64,000 nucleotides of DNA. Origin: Cylicocyclus nassatus. Its lineage: Eukaryota; Nematoda; Chromadorea; Rhabditida; Strongylidae. Below the pieces are notes generated by a model. It saw only the letters and a program-made list of their open reading frames with translations, ran no database searches and was not told the origin of the DNA. The translations under genes and the position numbers were made by a program. Location of the stretch: the NCBI GenBank assembly GCA_958299035.1, contig CATQJL010000001.1, forward strand, positions 7,494,284 to 7,558,283, given 5' to 3'. Below are positions 1 through 11,639 of this stretch, in pieces (within the stretch, counting starts at the first letter, position 1; each line of letters begins with the position of its first letter).

Positions 1-2187
1 TGGCCCCATTTTAGATTGAACAGTATCAAAAATGAGCATTGTTATCATATTAACGTCATTCTGTAATTGATTAAACAGATTAGACTTGCCCAGAGCAAAG
101 AAGTGGATTAGGACCCCATAATCTAAATGACAAAACAAGCAATACAAAACAACAAGCAGAAACTTCAAGCCATCATTTATAGTCTCGTCTGTCTAAATTC
201 GCAAGACGAAAGGTTTGAAGAGAACGACAATGCTGAATCGTTGCTGAAAGCGATCACGATGTTTTAATATAAATTTCAGATTGTTTTGCTCTCATACAAA
301 ACAATCAGACAGCTTTTAGGTGATCACAAATGCTCTTTTACCTAACCGGAAGTGATTTCGAAAAAAACAATTCAAAATGGACCAAAACGTGTCAATTTTC
401 TGACACGTGGCAGGGAGGCAGTTCTCGTGGAATCCATTAGAAATTGTTCTCAAACAGAAGAGCGTATTTCATGAGAGCTTTTTGGAAAAATGGGTCCGGA
501 TAACGGAAAAGTACCAACAATTTTTTAAATTTTTTAAAAATTCAAATTAGCCCTATAAAAAAATTCTTTTTCGGGGGCATGGCATCAGCTACGCCCCCTT
601 TTTCCAGATTTTAGGGGTTGGGACCGCAAAAATTTTGAGAAGCACCCCAGAAATTTTTTTCGGAGTGCTCTTCATGAAAAAATTTTTTGTCGTCCCTCCC
701 CATGTCCGAAATCCTGGGACCGCCATTGGCAGACGTATATCTGATTATGCTGGATCATTTTATCGGTTTTCCGATTGTCGTATTTCTTCAAAACGATTGC
801 GACAGAGTGTGGTAATCACGCACGGAATTTAGGATCTTGGGGCGACACAGCGTGTAACTAATTTTGGTTTACATGTCAGGAAGTCACAAACCAGAGAAAT
901 AGAAAAAAACCGAGAAAAAATATGGCGCTGGCTATATCTCTAATTCCAGTCCGAGGACTTCGACTTTTTGTGAATTTAAACTGAGAGGTGACACTAATAA
1001 ATACATTAGATGAAAAAATACATTGACTATAGTTTTTTTAACAAAATGGCAGCAAGAAAAAAGCTAGCTGTTTAGGATTCCATCGACAATACTCTTGCAC
1101 ATATAGAGATCGCACTTCAGAAGATACCAAAGATTTATTTTTTCTTTCATATAACTCGGTCAGCTCTGCGACTCAAAATTTGAAAGATGGTGATTGAATA
1201 TCTACAACATATAGTAGGTGTGAATGCTCCGAAAAATTCCCGAGGTTTTCCCTATTATTATCTATGCATGCACTAGTCTACGAACTCATAGCTATAACAA
1301 CATTAACGTAATCGTGTTCACTAGTATCATGGTTTCATATTTATGTCCTTTTGTACTAAACATTACACTATCACCCGCTTGCTTCGGTGCAGGACTGTGA
1401 ATGTGCCGCTAGTACAGGAGAAGTCTATCAATGGCTGTCAAAATCAGATCTTTTGGGACAGCAGTCACGTCTCATTCGAAATTCAATAAATGGTTGGCTC
1501 GATTGGTTTGACTCGCCTGCCTTTGAGTCACCAAAAAGTAACTTACAGTGTGCATTCATATGATAAATTCATACCGCTAATAATCCCAACGAAAGCTATA
1601 AGAAGTGAGACGTTTGCCGTCTAATACTTCTAGTATATTCAAGCATAATTTATTTTTAATCGAAGAAGCTTGATTGCTTGCCAAAATAGATAGATTTTTA
1701 CACATAATTGTACATCAAAGAAGATTACCACAACATGCTTCTGTTTATAAACGATGAGTGAGACAACTTCAGCATCGCACAGTGAAAACTTATCCACAAC
1801 CAACAATGGATTGCCGTAAAAAGATGTGACAGAAAACATTTTTTCTGTCCCTAGGTAGTATGCCTCATCTGAAGTGTCGCCTTTATGCCAGAAATCACAT
1901 TGTTCATTTTATGTACACGATTTTGGTGATCTGCTTGGCATCCTACAAGTATCTTTTTATTTTCTGCTTTCATGAATTTTTGTGTTACTGTTACCAAACG
2001 CGCGAAATGCTCAGTGAAACTGAAAAAATTTCTGTGAAGCCAGCTTTCACGCATGATGAGGCGAATTAAGGTGGATAGTCAAGGATACTGGCCCCTTACC
2101 CGTAAGCAAACCCATGGTCAGATCAGGTGAACTGAACCGAAATTTCGTCGTCTGAATACCGATCATCCTCCCATGCTTTATAGTGCT
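1..2187. other. Non-genic DNA, no recognised gene
   Basis: Only short shadow reading frames are present. At about 585-655 there is one copy of a dispersed repeat (cgcccccttttt, then gcaaaaattttgagaagcac) that recurs at 18278-18339. The rest is unremarkable AT-rich sequence. Confidence 0.5.
585..655. repeat. Dispersed repeat, copy A
   Basis: Shares the string gcaaaaattttgagaagcac and a preceding C-rich block with positions 18278-18339, in the same orientation. Nothing in it codes. Family unknown. Confidence 0.6.
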
Positions 2188-2237
2188 ACTAGATGGCTTA
2201 CCCGGCTCCGCCCGGCCCTGTCATTATTTTATTCGTA

Positions 2238-3308
2238 ACTAGCTGGCTTACCCGGCTTCGCCGTATCCGGACCAAACTTGGCACACATACACTTCGGGCC
2301 CCGGCGGGTGTCACAGTCCACTTTTCGTTATCGATCGATGTCGATTTTACCGATTTTTATCGATTTTTTTGCAGAGTTCACCTACAGGGCTAGGAGTTGG
2401 CACAGCGGGGAAAGTGAGCATGGGGATTCCGAATACAATATTAGTTTTCAGAATTATCGATTACTTTTATTGATTTTATCGATTTTTTTGTAAATTTTGA
2501 CATGCGAGGCTGGGATTTTGCACAGGGGGTAATCGAGCATGCTGATTACGAACACAATATTAGTTTTCAAGATCGTCCATTACTTTTATCGATTTTATCG
2601 ATTTTTTTTGTAAAGTTTGACCTGCGGGGCTGGGAGTTTGCACAGGGGGGTAACCGAGCATGCAGATTACGAATACAATATTAGTTTTCAAGATCGTCCA
2701 TTACTTTTATCGATTTTATCGATTTTTTGAAAATTTGAGCTAGGGGCTGGAATTTGGCACAGGGGTGTAATCGAGCATGCTGATCACCCCCCTTGGGAAT
2801 GATCAGCATGCTCGATTACCCCCCTGTGCCAACTTCCAGCCCCCTAGCTCAAACTTTGCAAAAAAATCGATAAAATCGATAAAAGTAATCGATAATCCTG
2901 AAAACCAATATTGTATTCGGAATCCCCATGCTCGATTACCCCCCTGTGCGAACTCCCAGCCCCCTAGCTCAAACTTTGCAAAAAAATCGATAAAATCGAT
3001 AAAAGTAATCGATAATCCTGAAAACCAATATTGTATTCGGAATCCCCATGCTCGATTACCCCCCTGTGCCAACTCCCAGCCCCGTAGGTGAACTCAGCAA
3101 AAAAATCGATAAAAATCGATAAAATCGATATCGATCGATGACGAAAAGTAGCCTATGGCACGCGCCGGGGCCCGAAGTGTATGTGTGCCAAGTTTGGTCC
3201 GGATCGGTTCAGAAATGGAATTTTCTATTCGGAACATACGTACAGAGAGACATACAGACAGACAGACAGACATACATACAAACAGACATTCAGCTTTATA
3301 TATAAGAT
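2238..3308. mobile_element. Palindromic fold-back element with mirrored minisatellite, copy 1
   Basis: The left end (ctggcttacccggcttcgcc, ccggaccaaacttggcacac) is the reverse complement of part of the right end (gtgtgccaagtttggtccgg). Between them, units of about 120 bp (each with repeated atcgat tracts, agttttcag and gcacagggg-ggtaatcgagcatgc) run in one orientation up to a centre near 2795 and then in the opposite orientation. The right end runs into CAGA/CATA microsatellite and ttcagctttatatataagat. Related copies are at 37333 and 45349. Non-coding and non-autonomous; the mobilising enzyme is unknown. The open frames across the units are repeat artefacts. Confidence 0.85.
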
Positions 3309-3583
3309 CAGCATGCTCAATTACCCCCCTGTACCAACTCCCAGCCGCCTAGCTCAAATTTTGCAAGAAATCGATAAAATCGGTATAGATCGATGACGAA
3401 AAGTAATCTATGACACTCGCCGGGGCCCGAAGTGTATGTGTGCCAAGTTTGGTCCGGATCGGTTCAGAAATGGAATTTTCTATTCGGAACATACGTACAC
3501 ACAGACATACATACATACATACATACATACATACAGACAGACAAACAGACAGACAAACAGACATTCAGCTTTATATATAAGAT
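3309..3583. mobile_element. Truncated right end of the fold-back family
   Basis: Begins at the gatcagcatgctc motif that is the family's centre, has one diverged unit, the atcgatgacgaaaagta block, the gtgtgccaagtttggtccgg block and a CATA/CAGA microsatellite, ending ttatatataagat. It follows the complete copy directly, so copy 1 has two right ends in tandem. Confidence 0.75.
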
Positions 3584-4780
3584 CTGAACTTTGACCGTTC
3601 GGTCAATGATTGGTTGACCGGATGGTTTATGTCACGGCGACTTTGCCGCACTGCCGTAAGATAAGGAAGGGACAAAGAATCAACTGCCGTAGATATGTGC
3701 ACCGAAAATTTAGAGGAGAATTCTGCAAGCTGCTTGTGTCTAAGGTGAATGCTCAGTAATCCTTTCCTTTGAGAAAAACGACGTTAAGAGATACAAGTGT
3801 AATTTGCTGCTTGAAAGATAATGATGCAGAAGGATTTAAAGTGTTTTCATACATAAAAAAGAGCTTTAAGATGTACGATTTGATTGCAAACGTTCATGTT
3901 CAATTACGATGCAAAATAAGACATAGTTCAAGCATTCATCGAACTTGATATCATGCAACTCATGCTTCTTTCTCTAGCATTCTTTGCTTGGTTCTATAGA
4001 AGAGATTAACTGTTTTTCTTTATAAAAAGGTATCCGGTCAAAGTGATACGTGACGGTAGAACGAGATGGTCATGATGACCTTCACACCTTCACGTCTTCG
4101 AAACATGAGTCTTAGAAGAATTTGAGTTCTCATTACCCAGCAATGATTCAATGAAAACAAGCCTCTATCAGTTGTCGACTTACATGTCCGAGGTTCTCAC
4201 CAAAATTCTTATCAAAGAATCAAGAATGCACTCAGAAGCAATTAGAAAGGCTAAGCCCTTCCTAATTTGTTCGTGATTCCTCGTTGTCCATAGGCCTATA
4301 GGGTTTTTCAGGCGAAGGCAGATTATAAACATTGACGTGCAGAGTTGGCGAAAGCATGGTTTGGAGGAACGCTGAGTCATAGATATGGATACCTCTTTAC
4401 TATTGATTTACATGAGATACAGAGTTTTTTCTAAGAAAATAAGCGTGTGTGAGCACCATTCTTTTAATGCAATTACTTGATAAGTGCGTGAGTTTGTTAA
4501 GTTTCTTCAGTGCTGATAAGGATAATGACAACGCGTTTGTTTTGCTTTCCAATGTTCCGACCATCATATATAGACTGCGTAAAACTGCTTGCAGTCAAAT
4601 TTTGTACGCTTGTTTTACCTTTGAGAAGAGACGAGCTTTATTTTTGTGTATAACTGACACTGCTCCCTTGAACAGTGAGATGATCCCAATGATCTCTTGT
4701 TTTTGCATTGCTCCCCATGCATAGGCAACCTCTAAACTTTTCTGCAGAGCGATGTATTAGCGAGTACTAGCGAGTATCGT
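3584..4780. other. Non-genic DNA
   Basis: No recognisable gene, long repeat or RNA. Short frames here lack any family motif. Confidence 0.4.
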
Positions 4781-4942
4781 CGGCTCTCAGATTCGTGTGG
4801 AAGCGGGTTGCAGACTTCCCTTATTTTCAGGATAAACTTGTCAACCCTCCACGTCATAGCATTGTATCTCGTACTCTCTCGTTAAGCTTATCCTTAAGAT
4901 CAAGAAAATCTGCAATCAGTCTCCACACGAATCTAGGAGCCG
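4781..4942. mobile_element. Small hairpin element
   Basis: The ends are imperfect inverted repeats (cggctctcagattcgtgtgg at 4781, its near complement ccacacgaatctaggagccg at 4923). The size of 162 bp and lack of coding fit a short MITE-like hairpin. Confidence 0.6.
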
Positions 4943-6989
4943 ATCATAGACTGCTCTTGATATATTATTTCAACAGGAACATCATCCAGAAATTATCTCC
5001 TTCCATAAGTTGCTGCGAAATTGAGAGAATTACAGTTGCAATGGCAGATTCAACTGTTCGAAGAACTCTACTTTTTTATCAGCTCATTTTCATAGAACCC
5101 AGCATTTTTCCCTGTCCAGTATTCTTTTTTGACTCAAGTACATTAAATGTAATGTAAATAAATTTCTGAGTGGATAAATTAGCATTTCCTTTAATCATAA
5201 TCCAAAACTAAGTTTGAAATCGGAAGTGTGAGCACGCTGTTGCGCAGCTCATTACCACACAACTAGGACAGGAAAGAAATTTTCAAGAATTGTGGCTCGT
5301 TGGGATACGTCACGATGTGCTGTGCTCACTTCCCTACTTCAACGAAAGCAAGGCCTAAACCAGCCTGAAACAGTGGTGTAAGTTAGTTTTATTACAATCA
5401 CGGAGACGTCTAGCAGTACATTACAAAGCCTCAGTGCATGCCAAGACACCTATCATCGGTAGACCACTATGCTTCATTTTCTCATCCGCCTACAGGAGGG
5501 GTTTCCGTTTATTTTGCGATATTCATTGTGAATTCAAGCCCTAATATGAGCGTAATCTATAACTTTTAGTGTAAAAACCCTTTTAGCGAGTTCCGCTGCA
5601 TGAATGATAAACTAATCCGTTAGATTTGGGGTTCAAATATCTACAAAATCAGCTTGAGCTTTGTCATTTGAAAAACAGTTAAACTATCAATCCCGTTGTA
5701 AAACATCTGTCATCGACTTGCCTCTAGCTAGAGCAGTTGCTTTCTTTTTTTCAAACAAAAACACTTCGTGTTCGGTGCATGCATGCAGAACTGCACCTGG
5801 TCAAAATGGCAGTCAATCAGGACCTTAAATTCATCACCTACTTTTCAAACCTATCTCTTTTCGAAAAGAAAAAAGATTTTTGCCGTATTTCTACTTATTT
5901 CAAAGACGTTTGGATTAGAGATAGTTCAAAGCCCTTTATACTGCTCGACACAGCTTTTCTTTGTCTTTTCTTTATCTTATCAGCGCTATGTTTCCGATAT
6001 TCAATTGCCCATATTTGCCTTTGTAGACATTGAGCTCTGTGAGCTGTTTACAGGCGGATAAAGTGAAATACTTAAGGCATTTTTTCAAGTCCTCTCACAC
6101 GCTTTTCAAAATCTAAAATTTTTTTTGATGCTGCAAATTTTTCGGTCAGCCTGCACTTCTTGGAAAATTGTCCCGCGAGCAACACAGATGTCATTTGATG
6201 TTGCCTCTTCTCATCTTTCGATTGGCTCTTTTACAAGCTTCGCGGTCAAAATTATCATAATTCGTTAGTCTTAAGCGATGTCTGTTACAATAATCAAAAT
6301 GTATCCCGAAGCTGTGAACGCTCACTTGTTTTGTAAAACCAATGTTGAATACTTGGTCTTCACTTTCAATTCTGAAGATTTCTTGATGTTTCATGCGTTC
6401 GTGTACGATATGGCTCCGCAAAATGATGTGTTGACAAAAATCATATTGACTTTACCCAACAGTCATCAAAACTTTTACGCCAAAATAGGGTTGAATAGCT
6501 AAGGTTGATCGTGATAGAAACGAAGGGCCCAAACCTTGCCTAATATTCGAGGTAACTGGGAGGGGAATCAACTCGGAAACATGACTTGTGGAAAGAGAAA
6601 AAGTATTAATTACTACTCAGTATGTTTATCTCTATGCCAAATGATTTCATGATATATGGAGAAAACGGCCCGAATTTTCGGAACGATCTTGTACTAATAA
6701 TAAGAAAGATAGTTTTTTAATTTGTTACTCCGTTTCGTCCCTTTCCTTAGACGGAGTTTTAAGATCTAGACCCTCTCCGGGACTCTTCAGTAAGGAGAGA
6801 GGGTCTAGTTTCATTTTTCAAAGAAATTATTTTGAAAAAATTGTAAAACTCAACTTATAATCCGATTGTCGTCCGATTCTTCTTTTCTGTCGTGTGATCT
6901 TCTGTGTTGCAAAATAAGAATGGATTTGTCTTGACTTGTTTATTTTCATTGTATTATCATTTGTGTTGAATATACCATTTATACTTCGT
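4943..6989. other. Non-genic DNA with one small perfect hairpin
   Basis: No gene recognised. A short hairpin (ctagaccctctcc ... ggagagagggtctag, about 6770-6808) is the only structured item. The sequence becomes strongly AT-rich towards the retroelement at 6990. Confidence 0.4.
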
Positions 6990-7037
6990 TTCATATATAT
7001 TGGTTGATATATCGGTTCAACAATTTATGTTTGTATT

Positions 7038-7480
7038 TTATAATATATTTTTTCGACTCAGTTTTTTAAATTCATCATTGAATATATTGTATTTATATAG
7101 TATAAATGGATTTCCATTTAAGCATTTGAAAATTGATGATGATATTATACTTATGTCATATTCATTTTTAAATAGTATATCTCTGAGTTGTGAGATTTTT
7201 TGCAGAAAATCGTTTGAGTATGTACATGTTCTTGCTAATCTGAGAGTTTCTGTATATATGGTTGCCTTTTTAATGTTGAGCGAGATACTAGATGTAGAAT
7301 GTTTGAATCTTTTAACGTTAAAATTAAAATAGTCAGTTTTATTATATAATTTTGTAATCAATTTATTGTTTATTATTTCAATATTTAGGTCGAGATAGTT
7401 ACAGCTATAGGTATTTAAGTGTATAGCTTCTATTTGAAGTTTATGTTCGTAAATTTTTCTGATTAACTTGTGGATAGTAT
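7038..7480 (-). pseudogene. RT thumb of the Penelope-like element, out of frame with the palm
   Basis: After the frameshift at about 7488 the minus strand reads KLIRKIYEH, YLDLNIEII, LYNKTDYFNFN and then SLNIKKATIYTETLRLARTC, the standard post-YMDD region of Penelope RTs (FLDxxI ... YxKxxxxxxF ... RAxxxC). It ends at a stop near 7038 with no second endonuclease behind it, which supports the permuted domain order. Confidence 0.8.
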
Positions 7481-7486
7481 TTTCTT

Positions 7487-8659
7487 CTATATAAGTAAAA
7501 GATCATCCATATATCTATAAGGTATTATTTGGAAATTGTTTGTGATATTTTTAATAGAATACCTATATTCGTACCAAGAAAGTGTAAGATCTGCTAATGG
7601 TGGGCTGAAGTTACCACCTTGAGGAACTCCAACTTTTTGTTTCAATGTATAAATGCTAAAGCGACACAAACTATTATCTAGAATATAGTCTACTAAATAT
7701 AGTAAATCTACTAAAGTATAAGACCTGGATTTTGTACTCAAATGTGTCGTATCGCTGCTATAATAAATTTTATTGTTTCCACTGATTATAATGTATTTTT
7801 CATTTGCATTGTTGAAACATAGTTCTAAAAGTTCTTTTATATTGGATTTTATAATGTCGTGGGGTAGACTTGTAAACATATTTGTAAAATCAGCAGAGAA
7901 AACCTTCATGTTTTTCATGTTAATATTTGTTAGATTTTCGCTGATGTTAATGTTATCTATAGCCCAGTATCCGTTGAAGTTGTGATTTCTATTTTTTATA
8001 GCTTGCAAGTATTTTTTGAAATAACTTTTAATGAATGTGAAAATCATTTTTAATTCGATAGCTAGTGGTTTTATACTGCTATGTGTAGCACCTGTAATGA
8101 ATCTGAATTTGGTAGGTGTTTTGTGTAATTTTGGAACTGCATATATGAGAGGAATATTGTTAACTTTTTCTAAATGTAATTTATTGCTATTGCAAAAAAT
8201 TTTGTGTCTGTTGATGATTTCTGTATTATTTTCCATTGTGTATATGTCATACGTTGAATTTTGTAAAAATTGTAAATTTGGTCCTTTTAAATTAATGCCT
8301 AGTTCATTCATTAACTTTTGTATATAAAATTTGATACATATCAGACCAAAATTATTGCTGGCTTTATCTAATGGACATATCACGAAATTATTTCTTAGTT
8401 CTTTGAAGTATTTGGAATTGAAATCATAACTATGTTTGTTTTCTAATCTTGATTTGTAAAGAAGTGGTTTTAATTTATGTAGAAATTTTTTCGAGAGGTA
8501 TTCTTTTATGTTGATGAGTTTCTCATTGCTTATTTTGTATTTTTTGATATATGTGTTCATAATCATTTCTACAGTTGCCTGTATCCATTCAAGTGCTTCT
8601 TTTTTGTTGGTGCTTTGTTGTAATCTATATTTAGTGCCTTTACTCATTATTGATTTCAA
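7487..8659 (-). pseudogene. Reverse transcriptase of the Penelope-like element (fingers and palm)
   Basis: A 390-codon frame with Penelope RT blocks in order: YAVPKLHKTP, RFITGATHSSIKPLA, FSADFTNMFTSLPHD, VGVPQGGNFSPPLADL and the catalytic RYMDDLLL near the end. It stops one codon after the YMDD block because of a one-base shift; the thumb (YLDLNIEIINN ... KLYNKTDYFNFN) continues in another frame to 7038. It would use element RNA as template for target-primed synthesis if intact. Confidence 0.88.
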
Positions 8660-8739
8660 ACGCTTATCTTTGATTATATCCAGATTTCCAGTAATTATAT
8701 GTCCGTGGTTGCTGTCAATAAATTTTTCTTTATCAGGTT

Positions 8740-9042
8740 CCTTGCAATTGCATTTTTCTGACAGAATTTGTTTTAATTTATCTTCGTCAAGTTTATTAAG
8801 GATAGAGTTGTAGTTGAAGATTTTTTGTGATATTAGCTCTTCATACAGTATACCAGTCTGCAGGGGTTGTATTTTACATTAGGGTTTTCTAAAATGTTTT
8901 TTATATAAGTGCTATTAATGATTTTATTCAAATTAACTTGATCTAATATTTGGTGAATGTATATAACTTTAACATTTATAAATTTAGAATTTGATTTTTC
9001 TTTTTTGTCATTATGGAACATATACTTACACAGAATACTCAA
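8740..9042 (-). pseudogene. Linker of the Penelope-like element with CxC motif
   Basis: From 9042 to 8833 one frame is open (ending RLVYCMKS). About 8830 the frame shifts and reads LISQKIFNYNSILNKLDED, then SEKCNCKEPDKEKFIDSNHG and TGNLDIIKDKRL into the RT frame. The CNC motif followed by the HGHxxTGNL block joins the endonuclease to the RT. This is the segment expected only in N-terminal-endonuclease elements. Confidence 0.7.
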
Positions 9043-9128
9043 TGTAATTGATTTTTTATTTTGTTCTATTTTGTTTAGAAATTCGGAATCAAAGGATGCT
9101 ATGATTATTTGTTTTATGAAGTTTTTCT

Positions 9129-9746
9129 TTAAGAATGAATATATTTGAAAATGTCATGATGGGTGATTGTATGGTTGATAGTATTAACGAAGATGTCTAA
9201 TGTTTCTTTGTTTTTATTCTTATTTCTATTTTTGCTGCGTATTCTGTCTTTTATGATTTTTAAGCTGTAGTAAGGATGGGTGTCTTTATGTAAGAGAGGA
9301 TTATTGATATCAGATATGTTTCCATAACCTTTTATCTTATCATTCAATCCGAATGGGTATGCAGTATTGAGTAATTTGATCCAAAACAATTCTTTATTCA
9401 TTAATATAGTTTTATTTTCGTTATTTTGAAGGCTGTCTAGTATTTTAATGGTTATTTTTTTGTTGCAACATGTTTTGAAATGATTGTATAGAAAGTTGTG
9501 TATGTCATTCTTTTTCGAATGATAGATGTGTTCTTTTATTCTACATTTAAGTTTACGTGTTGTCATTCCCACATATTGCTTATTGCATTCTTCACATGTG
9601 ACACAGTAAATTACGTTGCTGTCTTCGCAGCAACTATTTTTCTTACAGTAAGTGTGAATTTTCAATCCTGTTGAAGTACTTATTATAAATGGACTATGAT
9701 CCATTAACTTGCAAACAACACATGTGGAGCAACATACAGTTGTCAT
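9129..9746 (-). pseudogene. GIY-YIG endonuclease domain of the Penelope-like element
   Basis: A 205-codon frame. It starts with a Cys-rich segment (CCSTCVVCK), then the GIY-YIG core as VIYCVTC ... YVGMT, followed by RxxEH (RIKEH) and a late Glu-containing helix (NKELFWIKLLNT), all typical of Penelope endonucleases, which nick the target for integration. The frame ends in a stop and continues only in other frames towards the RT, so the original single ORF is broken. Start at the ATG at 9746 is the first in frame, just inside the inserted palindrome. Confidence 0.85.
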
Positions 9747-9828
9747 GTGATTATTTCCGAAATTATCTAATGTTAATTTTAATTATTATATTATGCCGTA
9801 CAGGTTGTTATAGATGATACACTTTATT

Positions 9829-9863
9829 GCCCGACGTTTCGGCAAGACGCCGTCTTCAGGGGC
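9829..9863 (-). ncRNA. Hammerhead-ribozyme-like motif, left arm
   Basis: Read on the minus strand: GCCC, CTGAAGA, C, GGC-loop-GCC, GAAA, CGTC, GGGC. This has the hammerhead core CUGANGA ... GAAA, a 3-bp stem II, a stem I of GCCC with GGGC, and a minimal stem III, as described for Penelope elements. The base after CTGAAGA is unpaired. Activity is unproven. Confidence 0.55.
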
Positions 9864-10692
9864 TGAAAAGGCGTCAATCACATTGATACACGATCTCTGC
9901 CGCCAAATATCTCCACCGACTTGCCACTCGATTCGTCTTGAGTGGAAGCAGGGAGTTTGGGGGCGATGGTCACCCACCAAGTATATCACCGATGTTGTAG
10001 CTAACAGCCGCTCCGGATGTGCTTGGTCGAGTGCGGTGTCAAATGAGTACCCAGGCTACTGTGGGGCTGCTTAAGTAGGGCACACAATCTTATAGTTTAC
10101 AGTACGACAGATACGGCATCAAGTCACTAGTTATAGATAAATTCTCATTCTTGCTATTTAGTTTGGGCTCGCGAGCAAGAATATAGGAGCCTTCCAAAGC
10201 TTTTCGTGCAGAAATTTGGTGTTCGTGGGCCAAGATTTTGCACCTGACATCGTAATCAACACCGTTATGTTCGATAACGAACATAACATGACGGTGTTGA
10301 TTACGATGTCAGGTGCAAAATCTTGGCCCACGAACACCAAATTTCTGCACGAAAAGCTTTGGAAGGCTCCTATATTCTTGCTCGCGAGCCCAAACTAAAT
10401 AGCAAGAATGAGAATTTATCTATAACTAGTGACTTGATGCCGTATCTGTCGTACTGTAAACTATAAGATTGTGTGCCCTACTTAAGCAGCCCCACAGTAG
10501 CTTGGGTACTCATTTGACACCGCACTCGACCAAGCACATCCGGAGCGGCTGTTAGCTACAACATCGGTGATATACTTGGTGGGTGACCATCGCCCCCAAA
10601 CTCCCTGCTTCCACTCAAGACGAATCGAGTGGCAAGTCGGTGGAGATATTTGGCGGCAGAGATCGTGTATCAATGTGATTGACGCCTTTTCA

Positions 10693-10727
10693 GCCCCTGA
10701 AGACGGCGTCTTGCCGAAACGTCGGGC
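10693..10727 (+). ncRNA. Hammerhead-ribozyme-like motif, right arm
   Basis: Plus-strand twin of the motif at 9829. GCCC 10693-10696, CTGAAGA 10697-10703, GGC 10705-10707 pairing with GCC 10713-10715, GAAA 10716-10719, CGTC 10720-10723, GGGC 10724-10727. Same caveats. Confidence 0.55.
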
Positions 10728-10843
10728 AATAAAGTATATCATCTATAACAACCTGTACGGCATAATATAATAATTAAAATTATTCACCTGCAAGAACATG
10801 CCAAGGTTCAAAGACAAGAGGACTTACAACATATCTAATGTTA

Positions 10844-11639
10844 TTTATTGTTTATCCTACTTTTATGAAATTGTGTAAACATAAAATAATTATCATCATC
10901 GCAAGACACAGTTTTTTTAGACCATTTGACTAACTCTCCAGTCGGCAGGTCCTTACCCTGGAGAGTTTGGGAGATAATGATTCGGCAGGGCTGCTGCCAG
11001 GGTTCATGACAGACCCTATTAGTGTTTGATGAATTTTTTTAAGCTTAGTTTACTTTTAAATAAACGGGACCTACGGAGTCGCAGGAGGGGTATCCCCCAC
11101 GTCCCACCGTCAACCGCTGGTATTACCCATCGTAGAGTCCCCCTATTTTTAAAAACAAGAGGTATGGCCCTCTTCTCAAAGAATGTCTACGAATTTACAG
11201 TAAACTATAACTTACGATATAAAATAAAAAATAAACTTACCTATGTTATTGGTATTAAAGATAATACAATATTAAATATAATTGACTTTATTGTGAAAGT
11301 TGTATATTGATAAAATTAGATATTTTGAATTTAGTGTAGATAACTATTATGAAAATATGTTTATAGACTAATGTAAGTGTAATAATTAATGGGGAATATA
11401 ATGAATAACAAATAAAATTAATATTAAAATTAACAAAAATATTGATTGTTTTTATGATATTATGTTGTAAGATAAACAATCTAAGTGAATTTTTAATAGT
11501 GTGTTATTATAAGATAAAAATAGCTGCAGTTGCTTTATCTTTTCTGAAAATGATAAGATTGAAAGTGGATAAGTTTATTATCAGATAAAGTTGTTGAATA
11601 ATAGAAGAATCATATGAATACTGTCTGTTGATAGTGTGA
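10844..11639. other. AT-rich DNA, possibly 5' region of the Penelope-like element
   Basis: No recognisable coding. Contains ccctggagagtttggga and a C-rich patch (tatcccccacgtcccacc). As the 11-bp duplication implies that the palindrome interrupted older sequence, part of this may be the retroelement's 5' leader, but no boundary is visible. Confidence 0.35.

Larger units (their letters stand above)
6990..9775 (-). mobile_element. Penelope-like retroelement with N-terminal endonuclease (Naiad-like), decayed
   Basis: On the minus strand the order is GIY-YIG endonuclease (9746-9129), linker with a CxC motif (KCNCKEP, about 8763-8743), then reverse transcriptase (8659-7487 plus the thumb at about 7480-7038). 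Canonical Penelope elements have the endonuclease after the RT; a permuted order with a CxC linker is the mark of the Naiad/Chlamys group described in the literature. The AT content is much higher than in the flanks. Stops or frameshifts at about 9129, 8832 and 7488 show that it is dead. The 3' boundary is not resolved. Confidence 0.85.
9776..10832. mobile_element. Palindromic insertion carrying two hammerhead-like motifs
   Basis: Two arms of about 500 bp (ends near 9777 and 10783) are almost perfect reverse complements with the centre near 10276. The insert is flanked by an 11-bp direct repeat atctaatgtta (9765-9775 and 10833-10843). About 45 bp of extra sequence lie between the right arm and the right repeat. 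It sits at the 5' side of the Penelope-like endonuclease frame. No protein is encoded; mirrored short frames are shadows. It is best explained as an inverted pair of pseudo-LTR-like ends from a canonical Penelope element. Confidence 0.8.

Noticed and set aside
2777..3091. Open frames through the fold-back repeats, also at 37868-38083 and 45887-46321
   Set aside because: They exist on both strands because the unit length keeps a frame; they are translations of non-coding tandem repeats.
2238..3308. CRISPR-like spaced repeats
   Set aside because: Units are about 120 bp without unique spacers and are mirrored about a centre; the context is eukaryotic.
4795..5157. 120-codon frame
   Set aside because: It starts inside a hairpin MITE and has no recognisable domain.
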